A stretch of 11,980 bases of DNA from Planctomycetaceae bacterium (GCA_030616935.1 JAUWWJ010000018.1:1-11980), one strand, 5' to 3'; counted from the stretch's first letter, positions 1-7,805 are shown. Numbers and translations: made by a program. Notes: a model not told the origin generated them from the sequence alone.

Positions 1-542
1 ACGATGATGTCAACCTGGCCATCTGTGTCAGCCCAAATTTCTTCCGCAGTTGTTTTTCGATGAACATCTGGATTAGCTGGATTTTTGAATTGTTGAGGCA
101 TGAAAAATTGACTACTTGAACTTGTGATGTCTTCTGCCTGCCGAACAGCACCTGGCATACCTTCCGCAGCTGGCGTCAGGACCAGTTCTGCTCCAAGGGC
201 CTTGAGCATCCGACGACGTTCAAGGCTCATGCTCTCGGGCATGGTGACGCGGAGTTTATAGCCACGAGCTGCACACACATAGGCAAGGCCAATGCCTGTG
301 TTGCCACTTGTCGGTTCTATCACAACTGTGTCCGGATCAAGTTTCCCATCGTGTTCAGCAGCATCAATCATTGCGCACGCGATTCGGTCTTTCACGCTCC
401 AAAGTGGATTCATATTCTCAATTTTCGCAACGACAGAGGCCTTACTGTTCTCAGTCACTCTTTGCAGTCGCACAAGAGGCGTACGGCCAATGCATTGCGT
501 AATATCGTCCCGAATTCCCATGGGGGTGATTGCTGAACTCAT
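1..542 (-). CDS. cysK: Cysteine synthase (O-acetylserine sulfhydrylase), 5' part, cut by window edge
   Basis: PLP enzyme that makes L-cysteine from O-acetylserine and sulfide in the cytoplasm. The first 180 residues are visible; the family is usually about 310 long, so roughly the C-terminal 40% lies outside the window. Family marks seen: IGRTPLVRL near residues 18-26, the PLP-lysine motif [11 protein letters not shown] with Lys51, the substrate and phosphate loop [11 protein letters not shown] at 77-87, [10 protein letters not shown] at 101-110, and [17 protein letters not shown] at 154-170. The ATG at 542 is chosen because an AGGAGG-type ribosome binding site lies about 9 bases upstream and the protein then starts where the family starts. 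A Trp two residues before the PLP lysine (PLWSVKD) is uncommon to me, since small residues are usual there. It is divergent from the peptidyl-prolyl isomerase-like gene. CysM or cystathionine beta-synthase-type relatives cannot be fully excluded without the C-terminus. Confidence 0.94.
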   Translation of the reverse strand, partial: MSSAITPMGIRDDITQCIGRTPLVRLQRVTENSKASVVAKIENMNPLWSVKDRIACAMIDAAEHDGKLDPDTVVIEPTSGNTGIGLAYVCAARGYKLRVTMPESMSLERRRMLKALGAELVLTPAAEGMPGAVRQAEDITSSSSQFFMPQQFKNPANPDVHRKTTAEEIWADTDGQVDII

Positions 543-771
543 CAAGGGTCCTCCTGCTTGCGAAATCGATTTAATCAGTATTATCGGCAACTTTGTTCAA
601 CAAGTGTGAAAAATTACTTTTCTTGTGGAATTGCGTGATTTTTCGCCGAAAATTCGCATCAAAAGGTGGGGATTGTGCTTGATCTGGACAGGCCAGACAC
701 CCTACCTTCCCAATTCGTTGAAAGAACGGTGAGCGTCTCACCGAGGTATCTGCAGATAGGAGGGCAACAAA
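543..771. other. Divergent intergenic region between cysK and the SurA-like gene
   Basis: This 229-base spacer must carry both start regions. It is AT-rich near 570-660. On the minus strand GATAAT (around 581-586) resembles a -10 box for cysK, but no good -35 sits at the right distance. On the plus side I find no convincing promoter. The recognisable elements are a perfect 7-bp hairpin at 727-743 and the ribosome binding site at 758-764. Confidence 0.5.
727..743 (+). promoter_or_regulatory. Perfect hairpin just upstream of the SurA-like gene
   Basis: CGGTGAG and CTCACCG form a perfect 7-bp stem around a CGT loop, 14 bases before the AGGAGGG ribosome binding site. No T-run follows, so it is not a normal intrinsic terminator. 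It could be an operator or a 5' UTR structure. The pairing is seen; the role is unknown. Confidence 0.4.
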
Positions 772-2694
772 ATGCGACATTCTTCGTGCTTAGCGTTATC
801 GTCGGGGCCTCAGAAATCGATTCACCGAATTGTTCTCATGCCTCTGTTGTCGTTCTGCTGCCTGGTTCACGCATCTGCAGCAGAGCCGTCAGCTGATTTG
901 CCCTTGGCGAAACCAGCAGCAATTGTGAATGGCACAACGATAAGCGATGTGGAGTTAACCGACGCATGCTTAGCCAGATATGGATCGCTCGTTGTTGGCG
1001 CACTTATTAATAAAGTGATTATTGAGCAAGCATGTGAACGTAATGGTGTGGCGGTGACAACTGCTGACGTAGATAATGAGATCGATGAGATGTCTCGCCG
1101 GTTTAATGTGCCACGAGACAAATGGATTGCACTCATTCAACGAGAACGTGGTGTTACTGAAAAACAATATCGGGAAGACATTGTCTGGCCGATGATTGCA
1201 CTGAGGCGTCTCGCCAAAGGAAGCCTGGAACCAACCGACGAGCAGCTAAGAAAACAATTCCAGAACCAATACGGCCCTACAGTCAAGGCGCGCATAATTG
1301 TGTTGGGAAGCCAGAAAGATGCCGAAGAAACACGAACTGAAGTTCTTGATGACCCCGATTCATTTGGGATTGTAGCGAGGGAAAAATCTGTCGATATTGG
1401 CAGTGCAAGTGTTGGTGGTTGGGTGCAGCCAATCCGACATTTTTCGGGCTCCCCTGAATTTGAATCTGCTGCCTTTGCGCTTTCTGATAGCGAGATCTCT
1501 AAGGTCGTTCAGGTTGCGGACCAATTTATTATCATCAAATGTGAAGGGCATCTGCCGGCTTCAGATGTCAACTTTACTGACGTTCGTCCTCGCCTTGCTG
1601 AGGTTTTCCGCGAAAAGCAGTCGCGCGTGCTTTCTGGCAAGATTTTTGAAAAACTTCAATCGGAAGCAGCTATTGAAAATATTTTGAACAGTTCAGGGAA
1701 GGTCCTTCAATCGCCCAATCTGGCAGCACGGGTCAACGGCCGTCCAATTACGATCAGTGAAGTACGTGCTGTTAGTGTTGAACGGTACGGCGAAGACGTC
1801 CTGCAAGCCCTACTCACGGGAGTTCTTCTAAATCAGGCACTTACTCGGCAGGAACTGATGGTAAGTCAAGAAGATGTCGAACGCGAGGTTGCACGAGCAG
1901 CCGAATCAATGGGCTTTCAAACACCAGAAGGAAAGCCTGATGTTCCTACTTGGCTGGAACAAATATCAAAACAAAATAAACAGTCTGTTGAGTTCTATCT
2001 CACGGATATCGTGCGGCCCACTGTCGCTTTGAAAAAGCTCGTAGGCCCTGTGCCTGTTACACAAGACGATCTTGATAAATCCTTTACGGCTACCTTTGGG
2101 CCTCGGGTTCGATGCAGAGCAGTAGTGCTCGACAACCAACGTCGGGCTCAGGAGGTATGGCAAATAGCCAGGCAGAATCCCACGCCAGAAATTATTGGTA
2201 ATCTCGCCGAACAATACTCAGTCGATCCAACAAGCAAGGCTTTGCGAGGAGAAGTGCCGCCCATTCAAAAATACAGTGGACAGCCTGCTTTGGAGCGGGA
2301 AGCATTTGCGTTAAAGACCGGGGAGCTATCTGGCATAATTCAGATAGCCGATCGATTCATGATCCTCTTGTGCGAAGGGTATACAAAACCGGTGGAGGTG
2401 ACATTCGATGAGGTTCGTGAAGAGTTACATCGAGACATATTCGAGAAAAAGCAACGGATCGAAATGGCGAGATATTTCACCCACCTCAGAGAATCCGCCT
2501 CGATTGATAATTTTCTTGCAGGCACAAGCCAGTCACCAAAATCAAACATTCCTGCAGCGAGCAACATGCCGCCCTCAACAATCACTCAGCGCGAAACCAA
2601 TGAACTATCAAAGCCCCGTGCTGGGAGTCGGGCAGCAGAAGACTCGTCCCGCACGGTCTCGCCAGCGTCTTATGACGAGCCCTTGGTGAAATGA
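772..2694 (+). CDS. Secreted tandem SurA/PrsA-like chaperone with two degenerate parvulin domains
   Basis: Probable exported folding factor for envelope proteins. The start ATG has AGGAGGG 7 bases upstream. An N-terminal signal is seen: basic/polar start, hydrophobic stretch near residues 20-33, and likely signal peptidase I cleavage after ASA (about residue 36). Two homologous units follow, about 48-305 and 316-580. Each has an N-terminal helical SurA_N-like part starting A-x-VNG-x-x-I-x-x-x-E, a linker with DIVWP or DIVRP, and a parvulin-like part (about 172-260 and 447-537) ending in an I-x-ADxF-x-I-x-x-CEG strand. The usual first-strand His (RHILV-type) is Arg in both (ARIIV, CRAVV). The second His before the last strand is Ile or Met. 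Catalysis is therefore doubtful and chaperone action more likely. The last 60 residues are Ser/Pro/Thr-rich and probably disordered. It stands alone, with no operon partner. Confidence 0.85.
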   Translation: MRHSSCLALSSGPQKSIHRIVLMPLLSFCCLVHASAAEPSADLPLAKPAAIVNGTTISDVELTDACLARYGSLVVGALINKVIIEQACERNGVAVTTADVDNEIDEMSRRFNVPRDKWIALIQRERGVTEKQYREDIVWPMIALRRLAKGSLEPTDEQLRKQFQNQYGPTVKARIIVLGSQKDAEETRTEVLDDPDSFGIVAREKSVDIGSASVGGWVQPIRHFSGSPEFESAAFALSDSEISKVVQVADQFIIIKCEGHLPASDVNFTDVRPRLAEVFREKQSRVLSGKIFEKLQSEAAIENILNSSGKVLQSPNLAARVNGRPITISEVRAVSVERYGEDVLQALLTGVLLNQALTRQELMVSQEDVEREVARAAESMGFQTPEGKPDVPTWLEQISKQNKQSVEFYLTDIVRPTVALKKLVGPVPVTQDDLDKSFTATFGPRVRCRAVVLDNQRRAQEVWQIARQNPTPEIIGNLAEQYSVDPTSKALRGEVPPIQKYSGQPALEREAFALKTGELSGIIQIADRFMILLCEGYTKPVEVTFDEVREELHRDIFEKKQRIEMARYFTHLRESASIDNFLAGTSQSPKSNIPAASNMPPSTITQRETNELSKPRAGSRAAEDSSRTVSPASYDEPLVK

Positions 2695-2932
2695 GTTTCC
2701 TGCCTTTATGCCTTTATATGGTTTCTTGGGCTGCTGGCACCCACAAAAGTACCAGCAGCTGTGGTAATGGTTCAGAGCTTTAAAAAGACTGATTTTTTGA
2801 AGGGCCGTTGACCAAGACTCCCGCAGGGCAGTGTTCAGCGATAAACTACTACAGTGGTTGTCGGTAGACTTCGAGGCGGTGCCGAATCAAAGTTGACGGA
2901 CGTCGAGCAGGAAAAGGGTCGAGGAGAAGCAT
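2695..2932. other. Intergenic region upstream of the aminotransferase gene
   Basis: This 238-base stretch holds the stem at 2730-2759, a short A/T-rich inverted stretch near 2781-2799, and a TTGACC at 2808-2813. The TTGACC has no -10 box at 16-18 bases (a GATAAA lies 26 bases away). No gene, RNA or convincing promoter was found. Confidence 0.5.
2730..2759 (+). terminator. Possible terminator hairpin after the SurA-like gene
   Basis: GCTGCTGG (2730-2737) pairs perfectly with CCAGCAGC (2752-2759) around a 14-base loop that can add two more pairs (AC with GT). It lies 36 bases past the stop codon, where a terminator is expected. No T-run follows directly, so it is a weak intrinsic terminator or simply a 3' end-protecting stem. 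Confidence 0.45.
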
Positions 2933-4150
2933 TTGCACATTCAGGCTGCATCACGCATTGAGCAACTTCCGCCGTACCTCTTTGCGCGGATTAATAAACT
3001 TACATATGAGAAACGTCGTAGCGGGTGCGATGTCATCGACATGAGCATGGGGAATCCGTCAGATCCTCCTGCCCAATTTATTATCGACAAGCTTGCTGAG
3101 GCAGCTAGTGATACACGGAACCATGGGTATGCTCCAGCAACTGGAGTCGTGAGTTTACGGAGGGAAGTTGCTTCTCGATATCTACGCAAGTGGGGTGTTC
3201 GTCTTGATCCAGAAACAGAGGTGCTTGGCACGCTTGGTTCAAAGGAAGGATTTGGTCATCTTTGCTTGGCGATGATTGATCCAGGCGACGACATTATCGT
3301 TCCAGCTCCATCTTATCCAGCCCATGTCTATGCCGTAGCGCTTGCCTCAGGTAATCCAATTGCCATCGATACAACGAAACCGGATAAGTTCTTGTCAGAA
3401 ATATCGGCACGCTGTGGAAGTGCTGCTGGGCCGCCGAAAGTACTCGTTATTAATTTCCCTCATAATCCAACAACAACAGTTGTAGAGAAAAATTTTTATG
3501 AAGATGTCGTTTCAGTAGCGAAGCAATATGACTTTCCGATTATCTCCGACTTGGCATATTCAGATGTGGTCTTTGATGGATACGAAACACCAAGCATCTT
3601 GGAGGTAGAGGGTGCAAAGGAACGCGCAGTCGAGTTCACCACAATGAGCAAAGGGTTCAGCATGGCCGGCTGGCGAGTTGGTTTTTGTGCCGGAAATGCT
3701 GACATCATCAAAGCGTTGGGAACTGTAAAGACATATTACGATTACGGAATGTTTCGTCCAATTCAGATTGCGGCGATAGTAGCGCTACGTAATGGAGAAG
3801 CTGATGTCGCCAATCAATCGCAGGTCTATCAACGGCGCCGTGATGTGCTCTGCGAGGGCTTGGGCCGAATTGGTTGGCAAGTGGCTGTTCCCAAGGCCAG
3901 TATGTTTGTATGGGCCAAGATTCCTGAGCCATTTGCGAGTCGGATGAACAGCATGGACTTCGCCGCAAAACTGCTGGAAGAGGCTGACGTGGCTGTGAGC
4001 CCGGGTGCTGGGTTTGGTCCAGCTGGTGAAGGGTTTCTGCGGATGGCATTAATTGAAAATGAGAATCGAATTAGGCAAGCTGTGAAGCAAATTAGTCGTG
4101 CAATCGGGGCAGAGTTGCGGTCCCACAGGGATGAAGTGCCAGCAGAATAA
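2933..4150 (+). CDS. alaC: AlaC-type alanine transaminase (class I/II aminotransferase)
   Basis: Cytoplasmic PLP aminotransferase, most likely the glutamate-pyruvate (alanine) transaminase. At 405 residues it has the family length, and it is close to E. coli AlaC as I remember it over its whole length: IEQLPPY near residue 9, DMSMGNP near 36-42, GSKEGFGHL at 102-110, NFPHNPT at 174-180, ISDLAYSDVVFDG at 204-216, and PKASMFVWAKIPEP near the C-terminal third. The Schiff-base lysine is Lys240 in MSKGFSMAGWRVGF, and Arg248 and Asn178 fit PLP contacts. The start is TTG at 2933, supported by GAGGAG 6-7 bases upstream and by the family N-terminus; no in-frame ATG gives a better fit. LL-diaminopimelate aminotransferase (DapL) is a related alternative, but PKASMFVWAKIPEP favours AlaC. 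It is monocistronic, with a terminator directly behind it. Confidence 0.9.
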   Translation: MHIQAASRIEQLPPYLFARINKLTYEKRRSGCDVIDMSMGNPSDPPAQFIIDKLAEAASDTRNHGYAPATGVVSLRREVASRYLRKWGVRLDPETEVLGTLGSKEGFGHLCLAMIDPGDDIIVPAPSYPAHVYAVALASGNPIAIDTTKPDKFLSEISARCGSAAGPPKVLVINFPHNPTTTVVEKNFYEDVVSVAKQYDFPIISDLAYSDVVFDGYETPSILEVEGAKERAVEFTTMSKGFSMAGWRVGFCAGNADIIKALGTVKTYYDYGMFRPIQIAAIVALRNGEADVANQSQVYQRRRDVLCEGLGRIGWQVAVPKASMFVWAKIPEPFASRMNSMDFAAKLLEEADVAVSPGAGFGPAGEGFLRMALIENENRIRQAVKQISRAIGAELRSHRDEVPAE

Positions 4151-4151
4151 A

Positions 4152-4187
4152 CAGCCCGACGGTGAACAGTGGCTCGCAGTCGGGCTG
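4152..4187. terminator. Bidirectional terminator between convergent aminotransferase and sigma-factor genes
   Basis: CAGCCCGAC (4152-4160) pairs perfectly with GTCGGGCTG (4179-4187), a GC-rich 9-bp stem with an 18-base loop. It starts one base after the aminotransferase stop. On the plus strand GGGTTTCATT follows; on the minus strand TTTATT follows, which is more T-rich. Its place between two converging genes supports use from both sides. Confidence 0.65.
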
Positions 4188-4231
4188 GGGTTTCATTGTG
4201 GTGGAAATTCCTAAGCTCATTCCTCGAGCAG

Positions 4232-5725
4232 TTAGCCTATCTCAGGCAGCATCGCCTCTGCTTCTGCAGCCTTCCGTAACTTCTCCAGAGCTTTTGCTTC
4301 AATTTGTCGGACACGTTCTTTTGTTACTCCGAGAGCCGCCCCAACATCTTTGAGAGTCTGAGGGTCATGTTCATGATTCAGCCCGTAGCAACGGACAATG
4401 ATTGTTTGTTCTCTCGGGTCGAGCCGATCGAGAAATTTTTCTACTTGATGAAGTCTGTCTGACTCAGCCATTCTTCGATAGCTCTCGTCGGTACTTTCGT
4501 CAGCTGTAGCATGCAGTAGCTCGATATCAGCCGCACGAAAACGATCTCGTACTTTGTGTTCATTCGGAATCGTTCGGGCATAATTTTTCATAATAGCCCA
4601 CGAAGCGTAGGTGCTAAATTTATTTCCACGGGCATAGTCGAACTTTTCAACCGCTCGCATTAAAGACATGTTGCCATCACTCACAAGATCAAAAAAGCTA
4701 TCCGAAGCCGATACACGTCGCTTTGCGATTGAGACAACAAGCCGAAGATTCGATCGTACGATCTTGTTTTTAAGTTCAACGATATCCTGGTAGAGAAGCT
4801 CGATTTGATCCATCAATCGTCCACTTGGGCGCTCTGGCTGCAACTGCTCACGCAGAAGTGCTGCCTTGTATTTCAGGTAATTAAACTTTCTAAATAACCA
4901 GACTTCCTGCTCCCGTGTAAGTAGAGGTACTTCGTAAAGGCTTGCAAGATATGCAGGCAACCCTGTTGGTCGTCGGACTCGTTTGGGAGCATCGGCATTT
5001 TCTGGAAATGGCTGAAAGACAACTTTCTCAGCACTTTTTCTGGCAAAGAGGGCATTCGGCATGTAGTCAATTGGTAGTTGAGAGATTGCCGTAGCTCGTT
5101 GGGCGAGAACAATACGATAGATACTCGCTCGACTTCTATGGTATCGACGGGCAATTGACTCTACAGATTCTCCCTGTTGGTAATGACGGAAAATACGTGC
5201 ACAGCTTTCAGGCCGTAGTTTGCCATCAGCATTTGGAAAGACTGCTGATTCAGGGTGATCTTGGTCGTATCGTTTAATCGTGTATCGAATTGTTTCGACG
5301 CTTCGATTGAGACGATTTGCTATGCGTCGGTGCACATCAGCAGGGCAGGCACCTGCAGCTGCAAGACGACGAGCCCACCCGATGAGTTTGTCATGTTCGT
5401 CATCGCTTAACTGACTGAATCGACTTCCTCTTTGGATTCTTGCCGGGTTCTCATGGACAAACCGGTCAACAGCACTGGCAAGAAAACCAACACGTTTGCG
5501 GCCATTAATAACAACGCGTTGAGCTACAAGTCCGTGATCTCGCCAGCGAGAAATAGTCTTTGTTGAAACATTGAATTGCCGGGCAAGATCTTCTATCGAT
5601 AGAACCTCCTCATGTGAAGAAATGGTGCCGCATGGATGGGTGGGCTGGGACCCGCCGGCGCATGTATTGTCGTCGTGAATGCGGATAAACGAATATGTCT
5701 CGTCTTTCAAGATGTCGGAACGCAT
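4232..5725 (-). CDS. Sigma-70 family factor with N-terminal helix-turn-helix modules and no region 3
   Basis: RNA polymerase sigma factor of 497 residues. Residues 43-95 form a MerR/excisionase-like HTH with wing (IEDLARQFNVSTKTISRWRD). Two further HTH-like segments follow near 128-157 and 174-206 (SVESIARRYHRSRASIYRIV). Region 1.2 is near 255-290. Region 2 is at 318-386, with NLRLVVSIAKRR, LVSDGNMSLMRAVEKFD and KFSTYASWAI. Region 4 is at 428-487, with DVGAALGVTKERVRQIEAKA. Only about 41 residues separate regions 2 and 4, so regions 3.0-3.2 are missing or reduced, and region 1.1 is replaced by the HTH modules. In region 2.4 the usual WWIRQAI reads WAIMKNY, so the second Trp of the dyad and the Gln that reads base -12 are changed. 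The ATG at 5725 has GGAGGAG 4 bases upstream. I remember similar proteins from other planctomycetes, but their regulon is unknown to me. It is not the housekeeping RpoD. Confidence 0.88.
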   Translation of the reverse strand: MRSDILKDETYSFIRIHDDNTCAGGSQPTHPCGTISSHEEVLSIEDLARQFNVSTKTISRWRDHGLVAQRVVINGRKRVGFLASAVDRFVHENPARIQRGSRFSQLSDDEHDKLIGWARRLAAAGACPADVHRRIANRLNRSVETIRYTIKRYDQDHPESAVFPNADGKLRPESCARIFRHYQQGESVESIARRYHRSRASIYRIVLAQRATAISQLPIDYMPNALFARKSAEKVVFQPFPENADAPKRVRRPTGLPAYLASLYEVPLLTREQEVWLFRKFNYLKYKAALLREQLQPERPSGRLMDQIELLYQDIVELKNKIVRSNLRLVVSIAKRRVSASDSFFDLVSDGNMSLMRAVEKFDYARGNKFSTYASWAIMKNYARTIPNEHKVRDRFRAADIELLHATADESTDESYRRMAESDRLHQVEKFLDRLDPREQTIIVRCYGLNHEHDPQTLKDVGAALGVTKERVRQIEAKALEKLRKAAEAEAMLPEIG

Positions 5726-5949
5726 GAAACTCCTCCATGGCAGAAATGCTCAATGCTTTGAGTTTCTTTGACCACAGCGTGAACGCACCCCTACGCTCAT
5801 TCACGTTATCGCCGAAGCACTCGAAGCAGTATCACATCCCCAAAACAGGCAATGAAACCAATCCTGCGTCCACGCTTGGAATCATCCTTGATCCCCACCA
5901 CACCCTCGACTGCGGACGCTTTAGTTATACGCCGCAATGGGACAGATGG

Positions 5950-5966
5950 TTTGCTGAAACAGCAAA
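5950..5966. other. Small perfect hairpin
   Basis: TTTGCTG and CAGCAAA form a perfect 7-bp stem with a three-base AAA loop, followed on the plus strand by TAATTT. It could act as a weak terminator or be incidental. No gene clearly ends here. Confidence 0.3.
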
Positions 5967-6133
5967 TAATTTAAAAAATCAAGAAAAGTTCGGATTATGA
6001 CAGTTCGACAGGAGCTCGGGATTGCGCGCAAGTCGTTGACCACAAACGGATTACGGATTTCTTTCGCAGGGCAGGGTGTTTTCAGTCAAAATATACATCT
6101 TCCATTAAATAGCTAAAATAAAGGGTTTTTTCG

Positions 6134-6161
6134 AAGTGGACACTTAGTATCAGTACGTACT
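6134..6161. promoter_or_regulatory. Two adjacent palindromes, possible operator
   Basis: AAGTGGACACTT (6134-6145; 5-bp arms, 2-base centre) is followed six bases later by the perfect 10-bp palindrome AGTACGTACT (6152-6161). Both lie in the spacer between the divergent sigma-factor and secreted-protein genes, next to an AT-rich zone. Such sites often bind dimeric regulators, but no known consensus is matched. Confidence 0.3.
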
Positions 6162-6377
6162 CTAACTGTCTTACTCGAATCTGTCCAGCGGAAATGTCTT
6201 AGGGTGTTGTTGCGGAGTCCGCCTGGTCCTTGGTTACGGGGCTATTTTTGTGTCTCAAAACTGCAGGTTTCCTCAATCTGCGGTCTAGTTTGGGTTCGTT
6301 GTAGAGATCACCAGCGGGGAACCGATTGCCTACAAAAGGCTGGACTTTTCGCAGGTGAGTAACAGGGACATGTTTTT

Positions 6378-7790
6378 ATGAATCAGTGTTTGGAGGCTCC
6401 AGTATATGGGCAACTTTCGTCGACAATTTTTCGACTGATACGCATTGTTTTTCACACTTTCGTTGGGCTCTCTTGTTTTGTTGATTGCTGTCCAGGCCTC
6501 GTTTTGGCGGGTGAGCAGGGGGTGTCCCGCGATACGTCCTCAATCTTTAAGATTGAGCTTTCAGTGACTGGAAAGCTGAAGTTTCCAGTGGGGAATGATC
6601 TGCGATCGGGCTCGTTAGAGATCATCGAGCAACCGGTTCACGCTCATTCGAATCTCATCTATCGAAACAAGGTGAATCCTGATGGATCAGAACAGAGTCC
6701 CGCAATAGTCAGGCACTACGAGCACGCTACTGCAAACGCTGCTATCGGGGAGAATTCTGTCAACACACGACTTCCTCAGGGCGTAACTGATATCCATGTG
6801 TGTACGCATGATAAGGGCCTCGACTTTTGGTTTCACGAAGGATTTCTTACGCAGCCCGAAGCCGATTTGCTAACGGTAGCATTTGATCCCTTCTATCTTA
6901 ACGCATTGGTGCCACCAAGCTATCAGGCTCGTGGAACACAATGGGAGCTTAATCAGGATGTGATCCCAGATTTACTCTGTATCGATACGGTTCATTCTGG
7001 TGGGTTGGAGGCGACAATAACAGAGCGCACTGCCAAGAGTACGGCGGTACACATTCAGGGGAGCATGAAAGGGGCAATCAATGGAGCAGCGACATCGATC
7101 ACAGTCGAGGGTGATTATGACTGGATCATGGGAGACAATTCAGCCGGCAAGGTGTCGATGCTTCAGATTGTGATTAAGGAATCACGAGATGTATCCTATA
7201 TGGCCCCTGGGATTGATGCGGAGGCAGTGATAAAAATGTTCTGTCGTTCTCAGAAAAAACTACAGCCACGAGTTGTTGCTGCCAGTTCAAATGGTGGTAT
7301 GTCTAGATATGGCAGACCCCGACGTGGTCCCGGGAAGCCTGGGTTTCGCTGGATCTGTGATGCCTATGATCGATACGACGTTGTCTACGAAAACAATTGG
7401 AAGATAATAGAAGCGGGCAGTGAATATCTCATGATGCGGTTCGTCGACCAAGGTGCATTGGTTGGCCAGGTAACCCTGACTCCACTCCCTCTGCAGTCAG
7501 AAGTTCTCACGCTTTCAGATTTTGAAAATGACATAGAGAAGACTCTCGGTGAGCAATTTGGGCATCTGGTGTCCGCGTCAACGTACAGTCGCGACGACGG
7601 GACAACGATCATGCGGGTTGCTTCTGTTGGTGAGGCTGAAGATTTGCCGTTTCATTGGATTCACTACCATCTGAGAACTGTCGAAGGCCGACGGCTCAGT
7701 CTTGCGTTTGTGGTCGAATCACGTCATATGGCACGGTTTTCAGGGGCGGACCAGCAGTATATTGAGGGGGTCGATCTCACGCTTGAATAG
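6378..7790 (+). CDS. Secreted protein of unknown function with DcrB/PsbP-like C-terminal domain
   Basis: I do not know the function. The protein has 470 residues. A hydrophobic stretch at about 23-44 after a long polar start looks like an export signal, with cleavage likely near LAG/E (residues 43-46). The N-terminal half is mixed beta and alpha. A repeat-free segment at about 205-275 (GGLEATITE, VEGDYDWI, LQIVIKESRDVSYMAPGID) seems to form a beta sheet. A Gly/Arg/Pro-rich linker lies near 303-323. The last 145 residues follow a DcrB/PsbP/LpqN-like plan: NWKIIEAGSEYLMMRFVDQG, then VGQVTLTPLP, DFENDIEKTLGEQFG and, near the end, an FHWIHYHL strand. I recall similar proteins in planctomycetes, always unnamed. 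The ATG at 6378 has a modest AGGGA about 10 bases upstream; an ATG at 6371 is out of frame and stops at once. It stands alone before the infC cluster. Confidence 0.75.
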   Translation: MNQCLEAPVYGQLSSTIFRLIRIVFHTFVGLSCFVDCCPGLVLAGEQGVSRDTSSIFKIELSVTGKLKFPVGNDLRSGSLEIIEQPVHAHSNLIYRNKVNPDGSEQSPAIVRHYEHATANAAIGENSVNTRLPQGVTDIHVCTHDKGLDFWFHEGFLTQPEADLLTVAFDPFYLNALVPPSYQARGTQWELNQDVIPDLLCIDTVHSGGLEATITERTAKSTAVHIQGSMKGAINGAATSITVEGDYDWIMGDNSAGKVSMLQIVIKESRDVSYMAPGIDAEAVIKMFCRSQKKLQPRVVAASSNGGMSRYGRPRRGPGKPGFRWICDAYDRYDVVYENNWKIIEAGSEYLMMRFVDQGALVGQVTLTPLPLQSEVLTLSDFENDIEKTLGEQFGHLVSASTYSRDDGTTIMRVASVGEAEDLPFHWIHYHLRTVEGRRLSLAFVVESRHMARFSGADQQYIEGVDLTLE

Positions 7791-7793
7791 AAT

Positions 7794-7805
7794 TTCCTGC
7801 AGGAA
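7794..7805. other. 12-bp perfect palindrome after the stop codon of the secreted-protein gene
   Basis: TTCCTGCAGGAA is self-complementary and lies three bases past the stop codon at 7788-7790. It cannot form a stable loop-bearing terminator by itself. It may be an operator for the downstream cluster or chance. Confidence 0.3.

Larger units (their letters stand above)
5726..6377. other. Long gene-poor region between divergent sigma-factor and secreted-protein genes
   Basis: This 652-base region should hold control sites for the sigma-factor gene (minus) and the secreted-protein gene (plus). A short open frame near its left end looks random. Seen features: the GGAGGAG site for the sigma gene (5730-5736), a small hairpin at 5950-5966, an AT-rich zone from about 5960 to 6130 with TAAAAT at 6114-6119 but no matching -35, and two neighbouring palindromes at 6134-6161. 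No tRNA or known RNA fold was recognised. Confidence 0.5.

Noticed and set aside
292..609. Plus-strand open frame over the start of cysK
   Set aside because: Antisense to the conserved cysK N-terminal coding part; no support of its own.
2822..2837. Possible repeat: a CGCAGGGCAG...TTCAG stretch also seen near 6065-6085
   Set aside because: Only a short, gapped similarity; not enough for a dispersed repeat.
2808..2845. TTGACC with GATAAA as a promoter for the aminotransferase gene
   Set aside because: The spacer is 26 bases, too long for a sigma-70-type promoter.
3708..4049. 113-codon open frame on the minus strand inside the aminotransferase gene
   Set aside because: Fully contained in a clear conserved gene, with low-complexity Gln/Pro/Ser content typical of an antisense shadow.
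5737..6000. Open frame of 87 codons on the plus strand in the spacer upstream of the sigma-factor gene
   Set aside because: No ribosome binding site, no recognisable motif, and its start overlaps the sigma gene's own ribosome binding site. It looks like chance.
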